Source: Gonocerus acuteangulatus
Lineage: Eukaryota; Arthropoda; Insecta; Hemiptera; Coreidae
Direction: 5' to 3'
DNA length: 64,000 nt
NCBI GenBank assembly: GCA_946811695.1
Contig: OX328126.1
Location: 10,178,746-10,242,745 of the forward strand
Below are positions 11,254-22,468 of this stretch, in pieces. Both the position numbers and the translations under genes were made by a program. Each line of letters opens with the position of its first letter. The first letter of the stretch is position 1. The notes under the pieces were generated by a model. That model had not been told where the DNA came from and did no database searches. It saw only the letters and a program-made list of their open reading frames with translations.

Positions 11254-11599
11254 CAGGAAATCAGTCCCGTAACAGGCCACGAGGACCCTGAGGGGCAGAT
11301 ACTATAGAGGTATCTGATTCCTGACCATACGGCACACTAGGGAGATAGTGTGGTCAGTACTATGCTCCGGCCGCCTGATTTTCCCCTTAGCTGCTTCGAC
11401 TGGTAGAGTCATTAGCACCCAAGGTACCCATTATTAAATTAATTAAAGGCTGGGTCGGCCTAGGGACGGTCAGGGAGGCCGAATTCAACCAATGAACGAA
11501 GACACTAGAAGAAAAAATCTTTAGTGCTTGCTCGGGATTTGAACTCAGGCCTCCAGCTTATTAGTCCAGTGCTCTACCACTGAGCTAACCTCGCCCCCC
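11254..11599 (-). mobile_element. tRNA-derived SINE with target duplication
   Basis: Perfect 12-bp duplications ATTAATATATAT lie at 11242-11253 and 11600-11611. On the minus strand the head GAGGTTAGCTCAGTGGTAGA (A box) and GAGTTCAAATCCCG (B box) resemble a tRNA with loop CTAATAA (anticodon AAT, Ile-like), but the anticodon stem is poorly paired. The body contains the inverse of AGATAGTGTGGTCAGTAC and GGTACCCATTATTAA. A second copy is at 41542-41857. Confidence 0.9.
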
Positions 11600-11780
11600 A
11601 TTAATATATATAATAATGATAAATCACAATAAGAACTCATACATGTCGGTACAGAATCATGGTTTCTTTAAAAGAGGAAAAATGGTCCTCCGGGCTGGAG
11701 TTGAATGAAACAGGAAATCTTTGTTTTTGTTTTTTTAAATTCCAAGTGCAATATTAATAACAATAAGAATTATATAACAC

Positions 11781-11862
11781 ACACATATATGTATATATAT
11801 CAATATAATATATATGTGTAAATACATATGTATATATATTTATATATGTATATATATATATA

Positions 11863-11921
<59 letters not shown>
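11781..11921. repeat. (AT)n-rich microsatellite
   Basis: Mixed ATAT, GTAT and GTGT runs ending in ~50 bp of pure (AT)n. Confidence 0.9.
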
Positions 11922-11923
<2 letters not shown>

Positions 11924-12890
11924 ATTAATTGAAACTTTAGTGACTTAAGAACCTTAAACGGTCTAAACTTCTTATCGGTACTTATGGATTGTTTGATCGT
12001 GAGGACCTCTTATACAGGTGATAGAGAAAATGCTCGTATATAAACCAAGGGAATTATAGCTATAAGGAAATATATAAAATTTGTAAAACACATAAAAATG
12101 TACCTCTCAACAATAAAAATACTTACAGAAGACAATGCAATAGTCACTAAAACAAATCGAAAATACAAGCTAAATATAAGATAAACAAAGGTCCATTATA
12201 TTGGTTCTTCTGTTATAAAACTAAGAGAATGGCTTCAAGAAAAGTATTTAATAAAATACTATAATACATCTCAATAAAATTTCGAATCCTTTTATCCCTT
12301 CCCGAAGCTCCGTTTTATTGTACTTAAAACTTAACTTTACGACCGACCCTATTGTGGTCCCTGAGGGTATATGAGGAAAAATAAACTCCGACGAAAATAT
12401 TTCTGAGGTCTCAACTTATAACTTTTTAAAAATAAATGGAATATTATTAAATCAGCAATTTATTCTTGGAACGGAAAATATAGTTAATAAAACTAAGAAT
12501 TTACTTTAAATCAGGAAGATTGACGTCAACGGAAGTTAGTTCTTATTTTCATGCCGGGGTAGTAAAAATATTTGAGCAGGAACTGCAGCTGTAAAAATGG
12601 CAAGAAATATTCTAATATATTTATGAGGATTCATAACAGTGTTCTCCTGTAAAACTGTCAAATGTATGCCAAGATCTTTGGGAAAATATCCAGAAAATAG
12701 AGTTATTTTGAGTGTACTTTAAAAAACATTTAGGAATTTATTTTCACAATTGTGAATAATCTTCTGAATATAAAACATTTATAATTTTTGTCCTATGATA
12801 CTTTCTTAAAAAGGCAAAATTGATGAAATCATATTTTTTTTTTCATTTTGATCCAGTCCTCAAACCAAAAAACCTTCTGGTATGAGGTGT
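11922..12890. other. Unassigned AT-rich sequence
   Basis: No reading frame, terminal repeat or within-window match was found across this kilobase. Confidence 0.45.
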
Positions 12891-12898
12891 AGATCAAA

Positions 12899-13159
12899 AT
12901 GAAAAGGTGTTTTTTATTTACGATTTGTTTTCTGACACTGCAATACTGGCCTCTCAATAAAGCACATACTGACAGAAAAGACAAACCTACATGTACATAC
13001 TGCAATACTTCCCTCTCAACAAAACGCATACTGACAGAGTGTAGACTCAGGACAAAATTGAAATTACCCAACTTCTTGACCGACTTACCAATCGATGGTA
13101 GCCAGTACATTGATGACCTTATGAAATACCTAAAACATGCAAATTACCCAACTTCTTGA
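12899..13159 (+). pseudogene. LINE ORF2 C-terminal fragment
   Basis: The plus strand shows the LINE knuckle (TCTYCNTSL...KRILTEC, with the usual His replaced by Arg) and a tail with DGSQYIDDLMKYLKHAN. The first ~20 codons do not match the family, so the real LINE part starts near 12945. Its last ~80 bp form the unit of the satellite at 13061-13540, so the frame ends inside the array. Confidence 0.75.
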
Positions 13160-13540
13160 CCGACGTACTAAACGATGGTAGCCAGTACATTGATGACCTT
13201 ATGAAATACCTAAAACATGCAAATTATCTTACTTCTTGACCGACTTACTAAACGATGGTAGCCAGTACATCGATGACCTTATGAAATACCTAAAACATGC
13301 AAATTATTCAACTTCTTGACCGACTTACTAAACGATGGTAGCCAGTACATTGATGACCTTATGAAATACCTAAAACATGCAAATTGCCCAACTTCTTGAC
13401 CGACTTACTAAACGATGGTAGCCAGTACATTGATGACCTTATGAAATACCTAAAACATGCAAATTACCCAACTTCTTGACCGACTTACTAAACGATGGTA
13501 GCCAGTACATTGATGACCTTATGAAATACCTAAAACATGC
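13061..13540. repeat. 80-bp satellite derived from LINE coding end
   Basis: Six units start at 13061, 13141, 13221, 13301, 13381 and 13461, each with ACTTCTTGACCGACTTACTA and AAACATGCAAATTA. The first unit is continuous with the LINE frame, so the array arose by tandem duplication of a retrotransposon's C-terminal codons plus stop region. Eighty is not a multiple of three, so the array does not code onward. Confidence 0.95.
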
Positions 13541-14329
13541 AAATTTTTACAACAATATTTAAAAAAGAAAGGATAATCAAAGCACATTAGTGAAATTGAT
13601 TTTTCGTTAATTGACCCAACAAAAAGGTACTTCCTTTTATTGGGTCAATGGAACAGAACACAATACATTCACGGACACAACATAATTTTAACATGGAAAC
13701 ATAAGAAGAATTATTACCAGAGAAGATTTTACGGAAAAAGATTTCGTTTTATCATCAATTGATGACAAAACTAACATAAATAAATAAAATGTTTTCCGAC
13801 AAAATTCGTAGGAAAAGAAAAATCTTTGCAGTTACGGCTTCGCTCTTCAAAGCTTCCAGATAACCTTTTTATAGATAATGTAACCTGTTTAGTCGAACAA
13901 AACCAGTCCGAATTTTATCACTTAAGATAAAAATGCGAGTTTCTTGTTCGCGACGGAACAACACTGAGTGACGGATCCACCTGTCAAGAGAGTGAGGAAT
14001 TATCACGAGGATGACAGGTGCCTTCATCACTCAAACCGTTGGGTAATATCAACAGAGTAACATTGGACTAGGTACTTTTACTAAATGTATTAAAAACCTA
14101 TAGAGGTTTACCATGTTTCGTTAGATGGGTAATGCTACCTTGTACATTTTTTTTACCACTTTTTTTTCGTGGGCTTAAATGCTCCCCTAACTAATCGAAA
14201 ATTTTCTGTGTCGGAGAAGTTTTTATATGCGCTTTTAAACTTTCGGCCACCGGTTCTCTTTCAATACATTTCTAAATTAAAAGCTATTTTTTTCTATCTT
14301 AATTACAGCACATTATGAAAAAAAAAAAT
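13541..14329. other. Unassigned, with a small hairpin at 13611-13648
   Basis: TTGACCCAAC and ATTGGGTCAA form a ~17-bp stem around TACTT. Near 14161-14290 lies a segment (CTTAAATGCTCCCCTAACTA) with a diverged counterpart near 47450. Otherwise nothing recognised. Confidence 0.5.
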
Positions 14330-14460
14330 TTCATTACATCAAACTTTAAAGTTGTTTTTCTCAAAACAATGTTGTCCAAATGGGACGATACGCAAGAGTT
14401 CAATTTCAAATTTTAAAAGCAGCTTCCTAATGATATTAGATAATAAAGTACGTTGGATGT
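14330..14460. repeat. Dispersed repeat, pair with 45245-45480
   Basis: CTCAAAACAATGTTGTCCAAATGGGACGATAC-type sequence followed by TTCAAATTTTAA and CTAATGATATT recurs in diverged form at about 45250-45370. Class unknown. Confidence 0.5.
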
Positions 14461-14482
14461 TTTTACTTTAATTTATTTCTAA

Positions 14483-14897
14483 GGGTGCGTTTACATCAGA
14501 CACTTCTCGCAGGAAATATATGTCAGGTGTCGGATAGACATTCTCTTGAAGGTTTACATACTGACAGAAATAGCTAGACAATTATGTCATGGATGTGTAT
14601 AGGACGGTTCTGGATTTGTTCTAATTTGCGATAAATTCACCAAAAGCACAAATAATCAGTGTTTACATCTGTTGGTATAGAAGTGTCGACAATACAGCTA
14701 GTAGCCAAGATATTTATCTCTGAAATTAAATTCTTCTCGTAAAAATCTGTGTTTACACCTGGTGGTATAGAAGTGTCGACACTTATAGTTCGTGATAGAA
14801 ATATATATCTCAGACATAAATTGCTCATGGTTTACACTGGTCGCAATTTCTGTCTGATATAAATTTCCTGCAATAACTAGCAAGTGTAAACCCACCC
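14483..14897. mobile_element. Harbinger-like MITE, TAA target duplication
   Basis: Ends GGGTGCGTTTACATC and the inverse of GGGTGGGTTTACAC lie between TAA at 14480-14482 and TAA at 14898-14900. A 3-bp TWA duplication with GGG-start ends is the hallmark of PIF/Harbinger elements. Inside, a block with GGTATAGAAGTGTCGACA is repeated about 92 bp apart. The shorter copy at 17256-17460 shares its right end. Confidence 0.8.
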
Positions 14898-14940
14898 TAA
14901 CGAATTGAAGTCCGTTTTTCGGCGGATTTATTATTAGATA

Positions 14941-15835
14941 AAGTCCGCCACGCAGGAGCTGCATAACTAAGCACTTTCCTCTGAATTTGGGTAGTGTAGA
15001 CTGCTTTCCAGAACAATTTGCTTAAAATATCCTACATAAATAAAATGAAAACATGAATAGTTCTCTTTTAAATTTGTAATGAGTAACTGATCAATTATTA
15101 ATTTGCTTCCAGAGTTATGTTTACACATGGTACCTACTACACTACGTAATAAATACAAAAAACCTCATGTTATCGTATTTTGATCTAACGCAGACACAGG
15201 ATACAGTCCCTCTAGTGGTAGAAAGAGCTCCTTGCGGCGGCTTTGTGAACCTACGTCTGACGGGCTTTTCTATTGAAATATATTACAAAGTAAACCCCCG
15301 CTTTCCGATTGACCGATTCCGCTCATTTTTACAAAACTTCTTTCTCATGAGTTACCCACGACGCATACCGCGTTTCGTTACAATACAGCAGAAATTACGA
15401 CCGGTATGAGTATATTAGGAATTTGGGTCCGGAGTAAACCCCCCCTTCTAATGAACCGATTTAGTTTATTTTTACAACACATATTTACCTGTGTGTAAAT
15501 ATACCGAGTTTCGTCGAAATATACCAAAAATCACGGCTGGTAGTGGCGAATTGGTATTGTGGGTCCGGAGTAAACCCCCCCCCCCCCTCCTAATGAACCG
15601 ATTTAGTTCATTTTTATATCTCACTTTTCTCTCTATATTACCACTACGAATACCAAGTTTCGTTGAAATATTACGGCTGACATGGTCAAATTAGTGTTTT
15701 GGGTTCGGGGTAAACCCCCCTTCCGGTGGACCGACATTGGTGGTTAACGAACTCGTTCAATAGTTTGCTAATTGAATGCTATATACCAAGTTTCGTGACG
15801 AAAAAACAAAAACTCTGGCCGCTATCGTGTTAACA

Positions 15836-15895
<60 letters not shown>

Positions 15896-16177
15896 TGTGT
15901 GGAACGGCTTCTTTCTCCAGCGGTGTCGCTCCTCTCTCCATCGCAATATTTCGTCGGGTTCATCTCCGACTTCTTCAGGCTGCTAGTGTCGTCCTCGGTG
16001 GTTGTCAAGGGAATCAATTCCCATTCCCTTGACAACCACCGAGGACGACACTAGCAGCCTGAAGAAGTCGGAGATGAACCCGACGAAATATTGCGATGGA
16101 GAGAGGAGCGACACCGCTGGAGAAAGAAGCCGTTCCACACAAACATGTGATACCCAGCGATGCAATTTAAAACAAAA

Positions 16178-16208
<31 letters not shown>

Positions 16209-16331
16209 TTTAACGGGGGTCATTTTCGGTGTCTACTAGGTAGGATCGATAAAGATTTGAAGAAATTTTTCAAAAATGCCGTCATGAGTCCAACCTCAAT
16301 AGCTACTTTCCTTCGGAGGAAAGTGCTAAAA
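14941..16331 (+). mobile_element. HINE-like element copy 2, with palindrome
   Basis: Same layout as the copy at 8183-9380: 5' GTCCGCCACGCAGGAGCTGC, internal GGGTCCGGAGTAAACC repeats, (AT)n slot, GGGGGTCATTTT and the terminal hairpin. The (AT)n slot is split into 15839-15892 and 16180-16204 by the palindrome at 15893-16144. Confidence 0.75.
15893..16144. repeat. 252-bp perfect palindrome in an (AT)n tract
   Basis: Arms 15893-16014 and 16023-16144 (122 bp each) appear fully complementary around an 8-bp centre CAATTCCC. Outer ends read GTTTGTGTGGAACGGC. GC content is well above that of the flanking (AT)n. A short non-palindromic tail with TACCCAGCGATGC follows before the (AT)n resumes. The homologue at 48249-48504 differs at many positions but is equally self-complementary. 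The right arm also has an open frame with LKKSEMNPTKY; whether it ever coded is unknown. Confidence 0.95.
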
Positions 16332-16429
16332 ACGTTCTTTATTACATATATCCAATCCCCCGCCCCAAAAAAAAACTTACATTGAAAAAAAGAGGCCAAG
16401 TTCCAGGCGCCTCCCTTTTAATTACTAAT

Positions 16430-16650
16430 ATACATGTTAGGGTCATTTTAATTACTAATATACCTGTCTATCTTCAGCCATTACTAGATTGTCGACCATA
16501 TGTAATACCTTCAGGAAGTGGTTTTACCAAGCGGTCTCACATTTAAGTTCTATCGTTGCCAGACAGTACTTAACATCCGTGATAGGGCGAACACCGGTAT
16601 TGGGCCAAGTATTAGGCCCTTTATAGGTTCTCAAGAATCTAATAATACCA
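16430..16650 (+). repeat. Dispersed repeat, pair with 19530-19690
   Basis: CTATCTTCAGCCATTACTAG, AATACCTTCAGGAAGTGG and GTTCTATC(G/T)TTGCCAGAC occur in the same order here and at 19530-19690. Class unknown. The lead-in TTTTAATTACTAATATAC occurs twice here and again near 18005. Confidence 0.7.
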
Positions 16651-16658
16651 TCTCACTT

Positions 16659-16662
<4 letters not shown>

Positions 16663-16703
<41 letters not shown>
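16663..16703. repeat. (AT)n microsatellite
   Basis: Pure AT dinucleotide run. Confidence 0.95.
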
Positions 16704-16707
<4 letters not shown>

Positions 16708-17139
16708 AAATTCGAACCGCGGTATTTTCGTTACCTATAGTGTCTGAAATGTACACATTTGTCGTCTGAGCCTCATTGGGTTTCTCCCTTTATTTAGAGA
16801 AAACTCGCCATAAATAATGTCAGCCCAGATGTATGAAGTAGAGTTATAGTATGTGAGGGTTTCAATTATGCTGGTACCAGTAGAATCAATGCTTTCATTT
16901 CTCAATGTAAGGTAACACATTGAATAATTTTAGTCCGGTTTTCATGGGTTTAATTTTATTCTGTTGAATAATTGAATAGAGGTTATGAGAACAAGTAGTT
17001 TTTCATTTATTCACATATAAGGTGGAATGTCGACAAATAAAATGCGTGAATTAATAAAAATGATTTATTATTTTCAGCTTTACTAGTCAGTAATCAGTAT
17101 CTCCTAATCACCGCATTAAATTCTAAATATTTGCGGCCA
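16704..17139. other. Unassigned AT-rich sequence
   Basis: No feature recognised. Confidence 0.45.
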
Positions 17140-17790
17140 CAGAGCGTGAACTATCTCAGCCGATAGGGATCGTAGCCAATAGGCTCAGGTCGGTAGGCTT
17201 CTCAGCTGATAGGCTCAGACCGGTAGGGACTCAAGCTAATCGGCTCAGAGCGTTAGGGTGGGTTTACACTTGCTAGTTATTGCAGGATATTTATATCAGA
17301 GAGAAATTGCGACTGTTGAAACTCCATGTAAAATGTATGTCGGCAATAAATTGCTCATGGTAGAATTTATTGCAGACATACATTTTACGTGGGTTTTCAT
17401 TAGTCGCAATTTCTCCCTGATATAAATATCCTGCAATAACTAGCAAGTGTAAACCCACCCTTAGGTATCTCTGCCGATAGGCTCAGAACGGTAGGGGCCC
17501 TAGCTAATAGGCTCAGAAAATTAGGTATCTCTGCCGATAAGCTCAGAACGGTAGGGACTCTAGCTAATAGGCTCAGAGCGTTAGGTATCTCTGCCGATAG
17601 GCTCAGACCGGTAGGGACTCTAGCTAATAGACTCAGAGTGTTAGGTATCTCAGCCGATAGGCTCAGACCGGTAAGGACTCTAGCTAATAGGCTCAGAAGG
17701 TTAGGTATCTCTGCCGATAGGCTCAGACCGGTAAGGACTCTAGTTAATAGGCTCATAAAGTTAAGTATATAGCCGATATGCTCAGGGCGG
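17140..17790. repeat. 60-bp minisatellite interrupted by a MITE
   Basis: Units such as AGACCGGTAGGGACTCTAGC and TTAGGTATCTCTGCCGATAG repeat every 60 bp. The 60-bp period keeps a minus-strand frame open with a 20-residue repeat containing TGLSLSAEIPN, read as a by-product of the repeat. A MITE sits within one unit at 17256-17460. Confidence 0.92.
17256..17460. mobile_element. 205-bp Harbinger-like MITE, TTA target duplication
   Basis: Ends GGGTGGGTTTACACTTGC and its inverse, ~58-bp near-perfect terminal inverted repeats, TTA on both sides (17253-17255 and 17461-17463). The centre is also partly palindromic (ACATTTTA(C/T)). It interrupts a minisatellite unit, so it is younger than the array. 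Confidence 0.9.
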
Positions 17791-17854
17791 GATCTTAGTC
17801 GAATAAATAATTTATTTTTATTCTTCTTTTGAAAGTTAGGACAGTTATTTTTGA

Positions 17855-17950
17855 AGGGTCTCACTTTATCGAGCGGTAGGCACGCCGAACTTTTGGTTCG
17901 AGTCCCACATGACCCACTCGGGGTGATATAGATGCAGATACGATTTTACA
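17855..17950 (+). mobile_element. tRNA-like SINE head
   Basis: TATCGAGCGGTAGGCA resembles an A-box region and GGTTCGAGTCCCAC is a strong B box, with spacing suited to a tRNA-derived promoter. Acceptor ends do not pair convincingly. Probably a truncated SINE. Confidence 0.5.
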
Positions 17951-18372
17951 AAAAATAATTATTTTTATAAACATTTAGGGCTCTTGAAAGGATTTTAAGA
18001 TTCATTTTAATTACTAATATACATGTTCTTCGCGGAACGACGCTCATTATATGTAAGAAGTACACCCCGTCAAGTGCTGCACTCTAGCCGCAGCCCCGGG
18101 AACTATTTGCCCGCGGCAGTACGAATCTGCACGCAAAGACAAGTACGGAAGATATAGTCGCCTAGACAAAGTGTGGCAGTGTGGAAGATCACAAGTTTTT
18201 TACTTCCTAAGATTTACTCTCACATTATGGAGGAGTAAATATCCTAGCCACCCAGGCCGAGCGAAGGGAGCAGGAAATGGAGTTGGCCAGCCCACCATGA
18301 GTTGGAGAAGCAAGAAAATGCAGAAAATAGCAGGGAGTGCTTAAGCACAAGCTATACTCAAGACACCTCAAG
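17951..18372. other. Unassigned, comparatively GC-rich
   Basis: No frame longer than a few dozen codons and no match elsewhere in the window. GC content is visibly higher than in neighbouring DNA, so it may be unique host sequence. Confidence 0.45.
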
Positions 18373-18380
18373 GTACCTCA

Positions 18381-19279
18381 GGTAAAAATGCAGTTTCCAG
18401 CCCTCCAAACCGATTTCTTTCAAACTTTGCACAATAACGTATTTTGATGCACTAAACACGAATACGATAAAAAAACCCGTCGGATTTAACTAGGAAAGAA
18501 GTTATTAAGCACTTAAGTTCACTGTTGTGCAGGTTATGAGAGCTAATTAGAAGAATGTCTAGGACGACTTTAATGTCGAGGATTAGAAAAATGTCTAGGA
18601 CGACTTTAAGGGCATACATGCTATGCGTTTCCGCTCGCTCAAGAAGATAACAAAACCCCAGTCAATCCAACTCGCTAAAATTAATAGAATTCTATTAATT
18701 TTAGCCAGTTGGATTGACTGGGGTTTTGTTATTTCCTTGAGCGAGCGGAGCGAGCGGAAACGCATAGCACGAATGCCCTTAAGCGACAGGTGACGGCGGG
18801 TGAGGATGCCTTTAAAATTAACAATATCTTTGAATAAATGGTTTCTGAACATTTCAAATGACAGTTCTCTGTTTCCCATTGTTACATATCTGCGCATGCG
18901 CGTGTTTACAAATACGCTGATGACGCCTAGTTTTATAACCTTCCTAACTTTAGTGCTTACTATTATAGTCTATTAATTTTAGCGAGTTGGATTGACTGGG
19001 GTTTTGTTATCTTTTTGAGCGAGCGTAAACGCATAGCATGTATGTCTTAAAGTCGTCATTTATGCCTTAAAGTCATGTATGCCTTAAAGTCGTCACAAAT
19101 TTAGTTGTTTACATTAGCTCTCATAACCTGCACAACAGTGAACTTAAGTGCTTAATAACTTCTTTCCTAGTTAAATCCGACGCTTTCTTTTATCGTATTC
19201 GTGTTTAGTGCATCAAAATACGTTATTGTGCAAAGTTTGAAAGAAATCGGTTTGGAGGGCTGGAAACTGCATTTTTACC
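18381..19279. mobile_element. 899-bp long-TIR element, 8-bp target duplication
   Basis: GTACCTCA lies at both 18373-18380 and 19280-19287. Terminal inverted repeats of ~310 bp start GGTAAAAATGCAGTTTCCAG. Inside the left arm the innermost ~95 bp (AGCGAGTTGGATTGACTG and the GCGAGCGG block) is immediately repeated inverted at 18693-18785, so the element folds in more than one way. Non-coding. The duplication length fits hAT or a Mutator-like element. Fragments recur at 29338-29425 and 30190-30290. Confidence 0.88.
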
Positions 19280-19287
19280 GTACCTCA

Positions 19288-20108
19288 TCTCAACCAACCC
19301 CAGCAGCTCATCACACTCATCATTTCCCCATAATCAAAATTTAAGTAACCTACTAACCATAAATTGTTCCTGAGTTTTGGCTTAAACCTCCCTCCATAGA
19401 ATTATGCATTATTTAAATAAATCCTGATTTTCAATTTAACCTATGTACAAATCTCTGTAGTCCTTCACCGCCAGTAGGTCCACTCTAAACCATATAAAAA
19501 ATGGTAGAAAGATCACAATCATAAACACATGTCTATCTTCAGCCATTACTAGATTGTCGACCGTGTGTAATACCTTCAGGAAGTGGTTTTACCAAGAGTT
19601 CACCCATTGAAGTTCTATCTTTGCCAGACGGTTCTTAACTTCGGTGATAAAGCAGACATCGGTCTAGTCAAGATAGTACTGTCGACAAGTATTAATCCCA
19701 CAAGACCAAGCCACTGCCCTGATGAATTGGAACAAAAGATAGAAATTCAAAGACCTAGAAACTTCAGTTTTTCATAATAAAATCCCAAAGACTCTCCCTA
19801 ACGAGGAAGCAGCTGTGGAAATCTCCGAGTAATCACACTTTTCACTTTTCTTTAACATTTTCTAGAGGACTTTTCAACTTTTGACCTTCTTGCGTTTTGG
19901 TTATGTTTTTGTATTGTGTCTTTAGTTTGTATAATTTATGATAATGTATAGTAATTATATCAGATTAGTGGATAAGCCTTTAAAAAAAAAATATGTCGGA
20001 CTCTCAGGAACTGTGTCATCTTTGTAGGATTAAATAATGTTTTCTTCCCTAGTGTCATCTGAAAAGTTTAAAAAAAGTATATAGGTATTGGAAACACTTA
20101 CTATTGCC
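19288..20108. other. Mostly unassigned, holds the repeat at 19530-19690
   Basis: Apart from the second copy of the repeat described at 16430-16650, nothing is recognised in this AT-rich stretch. Confidence 0.45.
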
Positions 20109-20244
20109 TTTTAGCACTTTCCTCCGAAGGAAAGTAGCTATTGAGGTTGGACTCATGACGGAATTTTTGAAAAATTTCTTCAAATCTTTATCGATCCTAC
20201 CTAGTAGACACCGAAAATGACCCCCGTTAAAATTTATATATATC

Positions 20245-20314
<70 letters not shown>

Positions 20315-21391
20315 TATATATATATATGTGTCTGTTAACACGATAGCGGCCAGAGTTTTTGTTTTTTCGCCACGAAACTTGGTATATAGCATTCAACTAG
20401 CAAACGATTGAACGAGTTCGTTAACCACCAAAGTCGGTCCTCCGGAAGGGGGGGGGGGGCGGTTTACCCCGAACCCAAAACACTAATTTGACCATGTCAG
20501 CCGTAATATTTGTTATATTTCAACGAAACTTGGTATTCGTAGTGGTAATATAGAGAGAAAAGTGAGATATAAAAATGAACTAAATCGGCTCATTAGAAGA
20601 GGGGGTTTACTCCGGACCCACAATACAAATTCGCCACTACCAGCCGTGATTTTTGGTATATTTCGACGGAACTCGGTATTCGTAGTGGTAATCCACAGGT
20701 AAATAACTGTTGTAAAAATAAACTAAATCGGTTCATTAGGAGGGGGGGGGTTTACTTCGGACCCACAATACCAATTCGCCACTACCAGCAGTGATTTTCG
20801 GTATATTTCGACGAAACTCGGCATTCGTAGTGGTAATCTACAGGTAAATATGTGTTGTAAAAATAAACTAAATCGGTTCATTATAAGGGGGGGTTTACTC
20901 CTGACCCAAATTCTTAATATACTCATACCGGTCGTAATTTCTGCTGTATTGTAACGAAACGCGGTATACGTCGTGGGTAACTCATGAGAAAGAAGTGTTG
21001 TAAAAATGAGCTGAATCGGTCAATCGGAAAGCGGGGGTTTAATTTGTAATATATTTGAATAGAAAAGCCGGCAGACGTAGGTTCACAAAGCCGCCGCAAG
21101 GAGCGCTTTCTACCACTAGAGTGACTGTATCCTGTTCCTGCGTTAGATCAAAATACGATAATATGAGGTTTTTTGTATTTATTACGAAGTGTAATAGGTA
21201 CCATGTGTAAACATAACTCTTGAAGCAAATTATTAATTGATCAGTTACTCATTACAAAATTAAAAGAGAACTATTCACGTTTTTATTTTATTTATGTAGG
21301 ATATTTTAAGCAAATTGTTCTGGAAAGCAATCTACACTACACAAATTCTGAGGAAAGTGCTTAGTTATGCAGCTCCTGCGTGACAGACTTT
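20109..21391 (-). mobile_element. HINE-like element copy 3
   Basis: Inverted copy of the family: starts with the inverse terminal hairpin (TTAGCACTTTCCTCCGAAGG), then (AT)n at about 20236-20326, several GGTTTACTC(C/T)GGACCC units, and ends with the inverse of GTCTGTCACGCAGGAGCTGC. The (AT)n carries no palindrome here. Confidence 0.78.
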
Positions 21392-21681
21392 TATATTTTG
21401 TCAACACAAGATCTTACAGTAGCGGAAATGACTCCTCGGCGTCTTTGACTATATTGACAATTCTTTTTCAACTGATTTAAGCAATAAAAAAAAAAAAATA
21501 TATCGATTTATAAACAACTGAAGGAAACATACAACAAGAATTGTTCAAAGCTACAAAACCAATCCTTTAGAAGTTTTAAGCACCTATTTCTCTCACTCAG
21601 ATGGGCCCATCCAAAATTAATACGTAAAAATCTAGTAAACCTTTCAATGGTTACCCTTAAGTTATTCGTACGATTTCCCAA

Positions 21682-21719
<38 letters not shown>

Positions 21720-22468
21720 CATTTCCTTTTGGGTGCATCGACTACTGCGGTCAGTAGCACCACTTTCTATTTCAAATCATGTGTATGATTTCTTTATTTT
21801 TTATTTTCCTAATATTCTAATATCGGAATTAAAAAATAAGAAAAGTAAATTTTTTTATGGCAATATTTCATCGGGAAATCAAAATTAATTTTAAATAAAT
21901 GACATATCGATTATCGACCAGCTGACTACATCCCTCCATACTGGATTCGTTCACCCCTACCTGCTGAAGGCTCTCCTAGTTATTTTGAGGCTGATGATGT
22001 TGTATTTAATTGCCTGCAGATGTAGCAACCGGGTGCGAAACATATAGGGAAGTGAAATAAATATTGTGAAATGTATACTGAAGCATTGTTGAAATTACCC
22101 CTATTTTAATAATTCACTAAATAAGAGCAAACGCCCAGTGATGATTAATATGATAGAATGATTAATTATAAATTTAAAATATTATGAATATTTATTTTAT
22201 TTTATTGTGATTTAAAATTCATCATAAAAATTAATTTTCTCAGCAATTTCCAATTTTAATATGAATACCTTTTTAACGAAATAAAATTAATTTAAAATAC
22301 ATTATTATACATTTTTTCTGCTTATTTATTTATTTTTTTTTTAAAAAAAAAAAAAGAAATATATCTTCATTCTTTTCGTAAAAATGAAAAATTTTCAAAA
22401 CATAAATTAGGAAAAGGAAAACGATTTCATATTAATTAAAGTTTCAAACTATAAAAACTATATAATGA
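21392..22468. other. Unassigned, with an (AT)n at 21683-21717
   Basis: Very AT-rich DNA. A weak hammerhead-like string near 21983-22030 was considered and rejected. No coding signal. Confidence 0.45.

Noticed and set aside
11530..11600. Functional tRNA-Ile gene
   Set aside because: A and B boxes are good but the anticodon stem mispairs, and the unit is the head of a 346-bp SINE with a target duplication.
15776..16054. Frames with Tyr-Ile runs as membrane proteins
   Set aside because: Translation of (AT)n; the same holds at 25853, 50079, 50572, 63500 and similar places.
17400..17864. 154-codon minus-strand frame with 20-residue repeats
   Set aside because: Produced by the 60-bp minisatellite.
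18595..18897. 100-codon frame as a small gene
   Set aside because: It lies across the nested inverted arms of a transposable element and has no recognisable domain.
21983..22045. Hammerhead core (CTGATGA...GCGAAAC)
   Set aside because: No stem II directly joins the two boxes; the interval is long and unpaired.
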